From assembly GCF_008000995.1 (NCBI RefSeq), contig NZ_CP042828.1, positions 4,702,882-4,766,881 of the forward strand: DNA of 64,000 bases, in the 5' to 3' direction. The stretch's first letter is position 1. Every line of letters begins with the position of its first letter. The position numbers were made by a program, and so were the translations under genes. Source of the DNA: Ruania zhangjianzhongii (GTDB lineage Bacteria > Actinomycetota > Actinomycetes > Actinomycetales > Beutenbergiaceae). The notes under the pieces are model-generated. The model ran no database searches. It worked only from the letters and a program-made list of their open reading frames with translations, and was not told the DNA's origin. This document shows, one piece after another, positions 26,545-35,008 of the stretch.

Positions 26545-27621
26545 TCAGCCGATTACCGTGTCCGTCCACTGCTGGATCCACTCGTCGCGGTGGTCATCGA
26601 TCAGCGCCGGGTCCATCGTGAACGGGTCGTCGGCCAGCGGGGCGAAATCGGTCCACGCCTGCGGCAGGTCGATCTGGTCGTTCACCGGGTACATGTACAT
26701 CTGCTCCGGGATATCGGCCTGCACCTCGTCGGAGAGCAGGAAGTCGATGAACGCCTGAGCCCCCTCGGGGTTGTCCGCGCCGGCGAGCACCCCGGCGTAC
26801 TCGACCTGCTGGAAACAGGTACCCAGCAGCGCCTCGGTCGGGGCCTCGGTCTCGTCCTCCCCCACCTCGAACGCTGGCGAGGTGGCGTAGGACAGCACGA
26901 TCGGCCGGTCGCCTTCACCGGTGGACCCGGAGAAGTCCACCGAGTACGCGTCCGACCAGCTTTCCACCACCTTCAGCCCGTTGTCGGCGAGCTGCTGCCA
27001 GTAGTCCTGCCAGCCGTCCTCACCGTAGGCCGCCACCGTGGCGAGCAGGAAGGCCAGCCCCGGGGAGGAGGTCGCCGGGTTGGTCACCACCACCAAGTCC
27101 CCGTACTCCTCGGCGAGCAGATCGTCCAGGGTCTCCGGCTCGGCCAGATCGTGGTCGGTGAAGTACTGGCGGTCCACGTTCAGGCACACGTCCCCGCGGT
27201 CCACCGGGGTGAGCGAGCCGGCGTCATCGGCCAGGTACGGCTCCGCGCTCGGGGGCAGGTCCGGCGAGGTGTAGGGGTCGAACACCCCCTCGGCGATCGC
27301 CCGGCCGGCGAAGGAGTTGTCCACCCCGAAGGCGACGTCCCCGAGCGGGGAGTCGGTGGTCAGGATGAGCTGGTTCACCAGGGCTCCACCGTCCCCGGGG
27401 GCACTGAACTCCAGGGTGTAGTCGGTCTCGTCCTCGAACTCCTCGATCAGGTCCTCGGACAGGGCGAAGGAGTCGTGGGTGACCACTCGCACCAGGGCCG
27501 GTTCGCCTTCCTCGTTCGTGCTGCCCTCGTCGGGGCTGTTCCCGATCAGGGAGCAGCCGGCCAGGCTCACGGCGACGGCGGCGCTCACCATCGCGGCTAC
27601 AGCGGGGCTGGTACGGGTCAT
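26545..27621 (-). CDS. thiB: Thiamine-binding lipoprotein (ThiB/TbpA-like)
   Basis: 358 residues. Lipobox SLAGC (Cys23), then a type-2 binding-protein fold: LVRVVTHDSFALSEDLIEEF, the GDVAFGVDNSFAGRAI region, and WSDAYSVDFSGSTGEGDRPIVLSYATSPAF, the stretch that contacts the thiazolium ring in TbpA homologues. Ends with DPALIDDHRDEWIQQW, as expected. GAGGAGG seven bases before the ATG is embedded in a hairpin downstream of the TPP riboswitch. Its stop overlaps the upstream region of the permease gene. Confidence 0.9.
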   Translation of the reverse strand: MTRTSPAVAAMVSAAVAVSLAGCSLIGNSPDEGSTNEEGEPALVRVVTHDSFALSEDLIEEFEDETDYTLEFSAPGDGGALVNQLILTTDSPLGDVAFGVDNSFAGRAIAEGVFDPYTSPDLPPSAEPYLADDAGSLTPVDRGDVCLNVDRQYFTDHDLAEPETLDDLLAEEYGDLVVVTNPATSSPGLAFLLATVAAYGEDGWQDYWQQLADNGLKVVESWSDAYSVDFSGSTGEGDRPIVLSYATSPAFEVGEDETEAPTEALLGTCFQQVEYAGVLAGADNPEGAQAFIDFLLSDEVQADIPEQMYMYPVNDQIDLPQAWTDFAPLADDPFTMDPALIDDHRDEWIQQWTDTVIG

Positions 27622-27627
27622 TCGTTC

Positions 27628-27648
27628 CTCCTCAATCGAGTTGAGAAG
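27628..27648 (-). promoter_or_regulatory. Hairpin masking the thiB Shine-Dalgarno sequence
   Basis: In the transcript, CUUCUCAA can pair with UUGAGGAG around a 5-base loop, with one G-U pair. This stem contains the GAGGAG of the ribosome binding site. It is probably the expression platform through which the TPP aptamer controls translation. Confidence 0.55.
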
Positions 27649-27680
27649 GGGTCCGTGGTAGTTCCACGTCGAGAGATGCT

Positions 27681-27765
27681 CGACTCCCTTCGCCGGTGCT
27701 AACCGGAGCAGGTTCGAGGGTCTGCGGCGGACCGCACTCTCAGCGCTCGGGGCGCTCCCCTGTCG
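27681..27765 (-). promoter_or_regulatory. TPP riboswitch (THI element)
   Basis: Read on the minus strand the conserved pieces appear in order: GGGGAGCGCC, GCTGAGAGTGCGG, GACCCTCGAACCTG, TCCGGTTAGCACCGGCGAAG, GGGAGTCG, closed by CGAC/GTCG as P1. These are the hallmark sequences of TPP aptamers. It controls the thiBP operon, shutting it off when thiamine pyrophosphate is plentiful. Confidence 0.95.
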
Positions 27766-27775
27766 TCTCCGCCCC

Positions 27776-27781
27776 ACGGTA
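27776..27781 (-). promoter_or_regulatory. -10 box TACCGT of the thiB leader
   Basis: TACCGT lies 11 bases upstream of the riboswitch on the minus strand, placing the transcription start just before P1. No convincing -35. Confidence 0.45.
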
Positions 27782-28019
27782 CACCGGCGCCAGCGACGAG
27801 GCGACCGAGGGCAACCGGGTGCGCTGCGTCCGCTCCGCCGGCCGGGCTCCTCGCCGGACGAGTCCACGCTCGCCCTGGATCCAGGTCCCCCGAATGCGCA
27901 GAGTCATGCGCGTTCACACTGCAGATCTGGAGCAGGTCGAATCCGCATGTGGGCAGGCCGGCAGTCGTCTCGGTCGATAAGGTGGACGGCGGAACATCCG
28001 ATCCGAGGAGTCGCGCCTT

Positions 28020-28283
28020 ATGAACGTGCAGAAGCTGGTCACCACGGTGGCGGCGGTCGCCGCCGGTTTCGCTGCGAACAAGCTGCTTGCCGCCGGCTGG
28101 AAGGCCGTGACCGGTCACGAGCCGCCGACCGGTGACCCCGACGACGGCGAGCTCAGCATCGGCGAGCTGGTGGTGTTCGCCGCGGTCAGCGGAGCGGTGG
28201 TCGCTTTCGCTCGCACCTTCGCCACCCGCGGTGCGGCCAAGTGGATGGACAGCGGGAACAAGCCCGCGATCGAGAAGGACTGA
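28020..28283 (+). CDS. DUF4235 small membrane protein
   Basis: 87 residues with two short hydrophobic helices (about 5-24 and 48-65) separated by GWKAVTGHEPPTGDPDDGEL, the layout of DUF4235. Small integral membrane protein of unknown function, common in actinobacteria. GAGGAG nine bases before the ATG, and TAAGGT at 27978-27983 as a -10. Its last 17 bases are the first unit of a tandem triplication. Confidence 0.82.
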   Translation: MNVQKLVTTVAAVAAGFAANKLLAAGWKAVTGHEPPTGDPDDGELSIGELVVFAAVSGAVVAFARTFATRGAAKWMDSGNKPAIEKD

Positions 28284-28317
28284 CGATCGAGAAGGACTGA
28301 CGGTCGAGAAGGACTGA
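28267..28317. repeat. Three tandem 17-bp copies ending in TGA
   Basis: CGATCGAGAAGGACTGA occurs at 28267-28283 and 28284-28300, with one mismatch (CGGTCGAGAAGGACTGA) at 28301-28317. Each unit ends in the triplet TGA; the first contains the stop of the DUF4235 gene. The triplication has pushed the mrpG stop codon away by 34 bases. Confidence 0.9.
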
Positions 28318-28326
28318 GGTGCCCGC

Positions 28327-28689
28327 TCAGTTCTCCCGCTCGGCCTCGGCCCTGGCGCGCTCGAGGTCCTCGGTGAGCTCGTCCGTGGCCAGATGCTCAG
28401 GGTCCACTTTGTGGGTTCGGTAGCCGGCGCGGCCGACCATATGCGCCGAGACCGGTGCGGTGATCAGCTGGAAGGCGACAACGAGGGTGAGCTTCCAGGT
28501 GACCTGGCTGGAACCGAGACTGATCGCCAGGCCACCCATCATCAGCATCAGTCCGAGCACTTGCGGCTTGGTGGCGGCATGCATTCTGGAGAGCAGGTCG
28601 GGGAAGCGAGCAATGCCGACGGCGGCGATGAAGGTCAGTGCACTCCCGCCGATCAGCAGCACAGCGGAGAGGATCTCGAGACCGGTCAC
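28327..28689 (-). CDS. mrpG: Mrp Na+/H+ antiporter subunit G
   Basis: 120 residues with three helices and the MrpG signature GIARFPDLLSRMHAATKPQVLG. Last gene of the antiporter operon. GTGA overlap with mrpF shows coupling. The hydrophilic C-terminal tail after residue 90 is longer than in Bacillus MrpG and Glu/Ala-rich. Confidence 0.92.
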   Translation of the reverse strand: MTGLEILSAVLLIGGSALTFIAAVGIARFPDLLSRMHAATKPQVLGLMLMMGGLAISLGSSQVTWKLTLVVAFQLITAPVSAHMVGRAGYRTHKVDPEHLATDELTEDLERARAEAEREN

Positions 28690-29024
28690 GACTCACCGTC
28701 CTCAGGCCGGATGCCGGCGTCGCGCTCGGCGGCCTCCTGCGCACTGAGGATCCGGGACTCGGCCTCAGGTTCGGCGGCAGCGAACCGGGCAAGGGTCACC
28801 GATCCGACGAAGCCGACCAGGGCGAGCACGGTCAGCACCAGGACCAGATCGGTGCGCCCGAACCAGAGCGAGACCAGCGCCAGCGAACCGATCAGCGCTG
28901 AGACCAGCACATCCAGGGCCACGATCCGGTCCAGCATGCTCGGCCCGCGCTCCACCCGGAACAGCGTGATCAACGCAGCCGAGATGAGCAGCGCGGCACA
29001 GACGGCCATCACAATGGGACTCAC
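28686..29024 (-). CDS. mrpF: Mrp Na+/H+ antiporter subunit F
   Basis: 112 residues, three helices, with the MrpF core FRVERGPSMLDRIVALDVL. The GTG start overlaps the mrpE stop as GTGA and has GAGGTGA upstream. A polar C-terminal extension of about 30 residues carries many Glu. Confidence 0.92.
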   Translation of the reverse strand: MSPIVMAVCAALLISAALITLFRVERGPSMLDRIVALDVLVSALIGSLALVSLWFGRTDLVLVLTVLALVGFVGSVTLARFAAAEPEAESRILSAQEAAERDAGIRPEDGES

Positions 29025-29614
29025 GAGCTCACCTCGCTCTGCTTCGTCTGGCGGCGACCGCGCTTCCACGGCCTCGGCGGGTACCCCGCCTCGGCGATGT
29101 CCTGGTCCGTGGCGAGCGCGTACATCACCCACTTCTCCTGGTCCAGCACACCCTGGCGGGACTTCTCCACCGCGCCGGGGGCGCTGACGTCCAGCACGTG
29201 CACATAGAGCATCCCGGTGAGCCGGTGCGCCTCCACCACGATCGAGCCCGGCACGATCACGGTGAGCTCCGCGGTCAGCGTGAGGATCAGGTCCGAGGAG
29301 GAGGCGAGCTTGACCCGGATCACCGCACCCTGGGGGTAGCGGCCGATGTGCAGCGCATGTGCGGCCACGCTGATCGAAGCGCGCACGATGTCCACCAGCA
29401 GGCGGGTAAGCAGCGCAACCACCCCGAGCACCGAGACGTGTCCACCGAAGCCCACCCGGGGCATCGGCATCACCCGCAGCAGACCGAAGCTGATCAGCAC
29501 ACCGGTGAACACGTTCGCGACGGTGAGGTTGCCCCAGAGCAGCACCCACACGATCGTCATCCATATGGCCATCGGCCAGCGCCGCAGCCAGTCATAGGCG
29601 TCTGGTGATCTCAT
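29021..29614 (-). CDS. mrpE: Mrp Na+/H+ antiporter subunit E
   Basis: 197 residues. N-terminal helices WMTIVWVLLWGNLTVANVF and the family motif RYPQGAVIRVKLASSSDLILTLTAELTVIVPGS are visible. The soluble C-terminus (about 150-197) is basic and ends just inside the mrpF start. Coupled to mrpD by an ATGA overlap. Confidence 0.92.
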   Translation of the reverse strand: MRSPDAYDWLRRWPMAIWMTIVWVLLWGNLTVANVFTGVLISFGLLRVMPMPRVGFGGHVSVLGVVALLTRLLVDIVRASISVAAHALHIGRYPQGAVIRVKLASSSDLILTLTAELTVIVPGSIVVEAHRLTGMLYVHVLDVSAPGAVEKSRQGVLDQEKWVMYALATDQDIAEAGYPPRPWKRGRRQTKQSEVSS

Positions 29615-31149
29615 CCGTCACCCCCTGAGGAATCTGAGGACTGGCCGGAGCCACGGTCGCCGTGCACCAGCACCGCATCCACATACGGGGTGCGGGCGGT
29701 CAGGTCCCGGGCCGCGGCGTCGGTGTAGTCATAGAGTGGACCACCGATCACCGCGATCAGCACCCCCACTGAGGCGATCACCGCCGCGGGGCCGAACATC
29801 GTGCGTGGCACCCGAGCATCCGGCAGCGGTTCCGGGGCCTCCTGCCAGAACGCCTTGTTCCACGCCTTCACCACGGCGTACAAGGTGAGCAGTGAGGTGA
29901 GCAGCCCGGCACCGACGCCCACCAGTGCGAGCGCAGATCCGTCCTGGAAGCCGGCCTGCAGCAGACCGACCTTGCCGAGGAATCCGGACATCGGCGGGAT
30001 GCCGGCGAGGTTCATCGCGGACAGGAAGAACACCGCGCCCAGTGCCGGGGCCACCTTCGCCAGACTGCCGAGCTGTTCCAGTGAGGTAGTCCCGCCGCGG
30101 CGCTCCACCAGGCCGGCGATCAGGAACAGTGCGGTCTGCACGGTGATGTGGTGAACGATGTAGAAGATCGCGGCGGACAGTCCGGTTTCGCTGGACAGAG
30201 CGATCCCAAAGATCATGTACCCGATGTGACTGACCAGGGTAAAGGACAGCAGACGTTTGATGTCCTCCTGAGCCACGGCACCGATGATGCCCACCAACAT
30301 GGTCGCGATCGCTGCCACCAGCAGCACGGTATCCAGCCGTGAGTCCGGGAACAGCAGCGTCTGGGCGCGGATGATCGCGTACACGCCTACTTTGGTGAGC
30401 AGACCGGCGAACACGGCGGTCACCGGCGCCGGAGCGGTCGGATAGGAGTCCGGCAGCCAGGCCGAGAGCGGGAACACTGCGGCCTTGATCGCGAATCCGA
30501 GCAGCAGCATGATCTGCAGCAGCAGTCGCACCCCGGAGTCCACCTCGGCGAGCCGCTCGGCGAGATGGGCCATGTTCAAGGTGCCGGTGGCCGCGTAGAT
30601 CAGCGCGATCGAGATCAAGAAGAGGATCGAGGACAGCAGCGAGACCACCACATAGATGGACCCGGCGCGTATTCGCTCCCCGGTACCACCGAGGGTGAGC
30701 AGCACGAAGCTGGCTGCGAGCAGGATCTCGAACCCGACGTACAGGTTGAACAGGTCACCGGACAGGAACGCCATCGACACCCCGGCCGCCAGCACCAGGT
30801 AGGTCGGGTGGTAGATCGCCACCGGGGCGCTCTCGTTCCCGTCCGCCAGGCCCTGGGCCAGGGAGTAGGCCAGCACGCCGAGCAGTACCAGCGCGGAGAC
30901 CACCAGCATCAGCGCGGACAGCCGGTCGGCCACCAGACCGATGCCCACCGGCACCTGCCAGTCGCCCACCCCCATCACCTGCGGTCCGGCGGTGTGGGTG
31001 ACGAAGATCAGTGCGACCGCCACCCCGAGCACGATGGCCAGCGCGCTGATCGAGATGATGCCCTGCGCACGGGAGCGGCGGGACACGGCCAGCGCCAGGC
31101 CGGCGGCCACCAAGGGCACCACGACGGGCAGGGGAAGGAGCCAGGTCAT
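29611..31149 (-). CDS. mrpD: Mrp Na+/H+ antiporter subunit D
   Basis: 512 residues and about 14 helices, homologous to NuoN/NuoM. Visible: GDLFNLYVGFEILLAASFVLL with the conserved Glu, FAIKAAVFPLSAWLPDSYPTAPAPVTAVFAG with the proton-path Lys, and KVGVYAIIR. Ion-translocating core of the complex. Overlaps mrpC by ATGA and mrpE by ATGA. Confidence 0.95.
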   Translation of the reverse strand: MTWLLPLPVVVPLVAAGLALAVSRRSRAQGIISISALAIVLGVAVALIFVTHTAGPQVMGVGDWQVPVGIGLVADRLSALMLVVSALVLLGVLAYSLAQGLADGNESAPVAIYHPTYLVLAAGVSMAFLSGDLFNLYVGFEILLAASFVLLTLGGTGERIRAGSIYVVVSLLSSILFLISIALIYAATGTLNMAHLAERLAEVDSGVRLLLQIMLLLGFAIKAAVFPLSAWLPDSYPTAPAPVTAVFAGLLTKVGVYAIIRAQTLLFPDSRLDTVLLVAAIATMLVGIIGAVAQEDIKRLLSFTLVSHIGYMIFGIALSSETGLSAAIFYIVHHITVQTALFLIAGLVERRGGTTSLEQLGSLAKVAPALGAVFFLSAMNLAGIPPMSGFLGKVGLLQAGFQDGSALALVGVGAGLLTSLLTLYAVVKAWNKAFWQEAPEPLPDARVPRTMFGPAAVIASVGVLIAVIGGPLYDYTDAAARDLTARTPYVDAVLVHGDRGSGQSSDSSGGDG

Positions 31150-31682
31150 CGGTCTCCTCCCGTGATCGGTCCGCCAGCGGTGCTGTCCGGAGTGTGCGCC
31201 GCGGGCTGTTCTTCGGCACCGAGGGGAGTCTCCTCGGTCTCGTCCCGGGCCTCGGCTGCCTCTGCCTGAAGGTCGGAACCGACGTCGTCGGTGCGGCTGT
31301 CCGCCTGACGCAGCGCCGCACGGCGGGCGATTCTGCGGTCCTCGAGGTCATCCTGCACCTCGTCGTGACCGTGCAACTGCCACGACCGGTAGGCCATCGC
31401 CAACACGAACGCGGTCAGCCCCAGGTTGATCACGATCGCAGTGAGCACCATCGCCTGGGGCAGCGGGTCGGCCATGTCCTCGGGCGCAGTGGTGCCGACC
31501 AGCGGCGGGCCACCGGCCGCACCGCCGGCGATCAGGAACAGCACATTCACGCCGTTACTGATCAGGGTCACGCCGAGGACCACGCGGGACAGGCTCCGCT
31601 CGAGCAGCAGGTACACCCCGGTGCCGACCAGGACGCCGACCACCAGCACCAGCGCCAAGGAGGGACTCATCTCGATATTCAC
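31146..31682 (-). CDS. mrpC: Mrp Na+/H+ antiporter subunit C
   Basis: 178 residues. Residues 1-105 match MrpC/NuoK: GVYLLLERSLSRVVLGVTLISNGVNVLFL and DPLPQAMVLTAIVINLGLTAFVLA with the conserved Glu-free NuoK-like helices. The last 70 residues form an acidic cytoplasmic tail not usual in short MrpC proteins. GTG start with GAGGAGG upstream; an internal ATG four codons later is the alternative. Confidence 0.92.
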   Translation of the reverse strand: MNIEMSPSLALVLVVGVLVGTGVYLLLERSLSRVVLGVTLISNGVNVLFLIAGGAAGGPPLVGTTAPEDMADPLPQAMVLTAIVINLGLTAFVLAMAYRSWQLHGHDEVQDDLEDRRIARRAALRQADSRTDDVGSDLQAEAAEARDETEETPLGAEEQPAAHTPDSTAGGPITGGDR

Positions 31683-31693
31683 GGCGCCCTCCT

Positions 31694-31859
31694 CTCTGCC
31701 CGCTGCGGTGCCTCGCTCCGACGCACCTCGTACCTCGGCGCACCTACGCGGGGGCTCCTCACGGTCATTCGGTCCCGTTGCTCTGCCCGCTGCGGTGCCT
31801 CGCTCCGGCGCACCTCGTACCTCGGCGCACCTACGCGGGGGCTCCTCACGGTCATTCGG
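31694..31859. repeat. 79-bp direct repeat, 87-base period
   Basis: A 79-bp sequence occurs at 31694-31772 and again at 31781-31859, with one visible mismatch, in the mrpA-mrpC gap. The period is 29 codons, so the mrpC frame stays open through it, encoding a repeated NDREEPPRRCAEVRGA peptide. The second copy covers the last eight bases of mrpA. It looks like a mobile or dispersed intergenic repeat rather than part of mrpC. Confidence 0.9.
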
Positions 31860-34830
31860 AACCACCGCCGCCGCCGGTGTGCACCAGGTCAGGTTCGGCA
31901 TCGTCGGCGGTGCTGCGCGGGGAGTCGTGCGCCACATCGGGTGCGGCCTGGCCGGCGGCCTCGCCCTGCCGGTCCACTTCGGACCCCAGCGAGCGGAGCA
32001 CGTCCAGGATCAGACCCACCACCACGAGGAACACGCCGATGTCGAAGAACAGCGTGGTGACCAGGTGCACCTCGCCGAGGATGCCGAGGTTGAAGTCGAT
32101 CGCTACCGACTGCAGCACCGCGCCACCGAAGAACATCGGCACCACACCGGCGCCTGCGGAAAGGAACAGACCGGAGCCGAGCAGCGCACCCGGCAGCACC
32201 GGAACGGCCTCGCCGAGCTCATAGCGGCCGCCGGCGAGATAGCGCACGGTCAGCGCGATACCCACCACCAGGCCGGCGACAAACCCGCCACCAGGAGCGT
32301 TGTGCCCGGAGAAGAGGAGGAACACCGCGAAGACCAGCATGGTGTGGAAGACGATCCGAGTGGCCACCTCGAAGATCACCGAACGCCGATAGGGCGGCAG
32401 CGCCACTTCGGAAGGCAGCCAACGGCGGTTCCGCCGGGCGTCCTTGTTGGCGGCGGCGAGGCCGCGCAGCCGGGCGGCGACATCCTCGCCGGGCGGCACC
32501 GGCCAGACCGACGGGGCGCTCGGCTTGAAGTCCCGCACGCGGTCCACACCACGCGATCGGGCCCGGAGGAACACCAAGGAGGCCACTCCGGTGGCCGCCA
32601 CCAGGAGTACGGCGATCTCGCCCATGGTGTCCCAGGCGCGGATGTCCACCAGGGTTACGTTCACGATGTTCTTGCCGTGGCCGTACTCGTAAGCCTCCTC
32701 CGGGAAGAACTGGGCAATCGGTTCCGCCACCCGCGCGTTCGGCACCACCAGCGCGAGCAGCATGGCCATCGCCCCCACGGCGACACCGACCAGCGCCCGC
32801 CACCAGCGACTCGCCTTCAGCGGCCGGTCCGAGTAATAAGGGGGCAGGCGGCGCATCACCAGGATGAACACCACCAGGGAGATCGTCTCCACCAGTGCCT
32901 GAGTGAGCGCCAGGTCGGGCGCCCCGTGCAGCGCGAACAGCACCACCACGCCGTACCCGGTCACGCCGAGCAGCACCACGGCCTTGAGCCGCCGTCGGGC
33001 CCGGGCAGCGAGGAACGCCCCGATCGCAATCACCAGGCCAACCGCCACCTGGGCGGGGGTGTCGAACCACCGGATCTGGCCGACCTGCACACCACCGGTG
33101 ATCGTCGCGATCCCGATCGAGGCCACCGCGGTGAACAGGATGATCGCCAGGTACAGCGGGAGCGAACCACGTTGGGTGATCGAGGTGACCCCGATGGCGA
33201 GCCGGTCCAGCCGGCGCATCGTGCTGCGGTAGCTGTGGTCGGCATCGGGGGCGAGCACGACGGCGTCCTGCACCCGGTACACGAGGTGTCGTCCGGCGTA
33301 GAGCACGAGTCCGAGCAGCACGATCCCGGCCGTGAGCAGGAGCGGAAGACCGAACCCGCCCCAGAGGGTCAGGTGCCCGGCGTCCCCGGCGGGGTAGGTG
33401 CCGGCGTGGCCGGACAGCAGACGTTCGCCCAAGCCCGGGACGAGGCCGGCGGCGAGACCGGCCACGGCGAGCAGGAGACCGGGAATGAACAGTCCGGTGG
33501 CCTCGCGGTCCAGCTCGGTGTCGGCCAGGTCCGCCTTACGGGCGAACGCGCCCCAGAGGAACCGCAGACCGTAGGCAAAGGTGAGCACCGAGCCGACCAC
33601 GATCACGGCGAGCACGATGATCTGGTGCGTTCCGCCGTCGTGCGTGAGCGCCTCCAGCGCTGCCTCTTTGCCGACATAGCCGGCAAACGGCGGCAAGCCG
33701 ATCATGGAGAAGATGGCGAGGAACCCAGCGATGCTCGCCGCGGGCAGATTGCGGCCCAGACCGGAGAGCTTGCGCAGATCGCGGGTGCCGGCAGCCGCGT
33801 CGATCACCCCGACGGTGAGGAACAGCGCCGCCTTGAACATTGCGTGCGCGCCGACCAGCGCCAGCCCGGCGAGCGCCACAGCGCGTTCGGCCTGACCGAC
33901 GAGCAGGATGAGGAAACCGAGCTGGCTGACCGTGCCGAAGGCGAGCAGAAGCTTCAGGTCGTACTGCTTCAGAGCGCGGTACCCACCGACGATCATCGTC
34001 GCACCACCGGCCACGAGAATCATCCAGCGCCAGACGGCGAGATCAGCGAACCCGGGAGCCAGCCGGGCCACCAGGTACACACCGGCCTTGACCATCGCAG
34101 CGGCGTGCAGATAGGCACTGACCGGAGTGGGAGCGGCCATCGCCGACGGCAGCCAGAAGTGGAACGGGATCTGCGCCGACTTCGTCAGGGCGCCGACCAG
34201 CACCAGCACCACGGCGGTGGTCACGCCCCAGCCGGTGGGTGTGTTCGCCACCAGCTCGGTGAGCGAGTACGACCCGCCCTCGGTCTCCCCGAGGATGAGG
34301 AAGCCGCCGAGCATCGCCAGCCCGCCGAGCGTGGTGACGATGATCGCCTGCATCGCCGAACGCCGGGAGCCCTTGCGGTCGAAGTAGTGCCCGATCAGCA
34401 GGTAGGAGAAGATCGTGGTCAGTTCCCAGAAGACGTACAGCACGAGCGTGTTGTCCGTGCTGACCAGACCGAGCATCGTGCCGGCGAAGGCGACGAACAC
34501 TCCGGCGAACCGGCCGAGGAACTTCGCACCGGAGGCGAAGTACCAGGCGCAGTAGGCGAGCACCAGCGCTCCCACAGCACCGACGATCAGCACCATGAAC
34601 CAGGCCAGGGTGTCCAGCCGGAACGTCAGGTCCATCCCGATGGAGTCGACCCACTGCACGTCCACCCGGGGACCGCGACCATCCAGTACCGCACTGATCT
34701 GAGTGAGCGCCCACACCGCTGCCGAACCGGGCACCAGCGCCAGCGGCAGGAACATCTTCCGGCCGAACCGTGCCACCAGAGAGGGCGCAACCAGAGCCGC
34801 GATGAGGTGCACGGCTAATAGCTGCAGCAC
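31852..34830 (-). CDS. mrpA: Fused Mrp antiporter subunits A and B
   Basis: 992 residues. Residues about 1-640 are NuoL-like MrpA with FWELTTIFSYLLIGHYFDRKG, TKSAQIPFHFWLPSAMAAPTPVSAYLHAAAMVKAG (read in pieces) and VGAHAMFKAALFL; then the DUF4040/MbhD-like segment GAPDLALTQALVETISLVVF; then an MrpB domain (about 825-935) with FAVFLLFSGHNAPGGGFVAGL. No separate mrpB exists in the operon, so the fusion supplies both. GTG start with AGGAG upstream. First gene of A(B)-C-D-E-F-G. Exchanges Na+ for H+, for pH and salt tolerance. Confidence 0.95.
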   Translation of the reverse strand: MLQLLAVHLIAALVAPSLVARFGRKMFLPLALVPGSAAVWALTQISAVLDGRGPRVDVQWVDSIGMDLTFRLDTLAWFMVLIVGAVGALVLAYCAWYFASGAKFLGRFAGVFVAFAGTMLGLVSTDNTLVLYVFWELTTIFSYLLIGHYFDRKGSRRSAMQAIIVTTLGGLAMLGGFLILGETEGGSYSLTELVANTPTGWGVTTAVVLVLVGALTKSAQIPFHFWLPSAMAAPTPVSAYLHAAAMVKAGVYLVARLAPGFADLAVWRWMILVAGGATMIVGGYRALKQYDLKLLLAFGTVSQLGFLILLVGQAERAVALAGLALVGAHAMFKAALFLTVGVIDAAAGTRDLRKLSGLGRNLPAASIAGFLAIFSMIGLPPFAGYVGKEAALEALTHDGGTHQIIVLAVIVVGSVLTFAYGLRFLWGAFARKADLADTELDREATGLFIPGLLLAVAGLAAGLVPGLGERLLSGHAGTYPAGDAGHLTLWGGFGLPLLLTAGIVLLGLVLYAGRHLVYRVQDAVVLAPDADHSYRSTMRRLDRLAIGVTSITQRGSLPLYLAIILFTAVASIGIATITGGVQVGQIRWFDTPAQVAVGLVIAIGAFLAARARRRLKAVVLLGVTGYGVVVLFALHGAPDLALTQALVETISLVVFILVMRRLPPYYSDRPLKASRWWRALVGVAVGAMAMLLALVVPNARVAEPIAQFFPEEAYEYGHGKNIVNVTLVDIRAWDTMGEIAVLLVAATGVASLVFLRARSRGVDRVRDFKPSAPSVWPVPPGEDVAARLRGLAAANKDARRNRRWLPSEVALPPYRRSVIFEVATRIVFHTMLVFAVFLLFSGHNAPGGGFVAGLVVGIALTVRYLAGGRYELGEAVPVLPGALLGSGLFLSAGAGVVPMFFGGAVLQSVAIDFNLGILGEVHLVTTLFFDIGVFLVVVGLILDVLRSLGSEVDRQGEAAGQAAPDVAHDSPRSTADDAEPDLVHTGGGGGSE

Positions 34831-34946
34831 GTCCGCTCCTGCTCAGTGGGCGTGGTCAGTGGTCAGAGTTCAAGTGGTGCAGTTGTGTTCGGGATGGGGA
34901 AAATGGCACGCCGCACCGCCCCGAAGCGGCTAGCGGGCCGGTCCCA

Positions 34947-34990
34947 ATACTAACAATTGCCCCAGGGTGCCGAGGCCGGTGCTCACCGGC
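34947..34990 (-). promoter_or_regulatory. mrp operon promoter and upstream hairpin
   Basis: A leftward -10 TAGTAT (34952 to 34947) gives a leader of about 110 bases before mrpA. Just upstream GCCGGTG and CACCGGC surround two bases (34975-34990), a likely terminator for the response regulator gene that ends at 35009. The rest of the 178-base gap shows nothing more. Confidence 0.45.
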
Positions 34991-35008
34991 TGGACGCATC
35001 GGCGAGGA

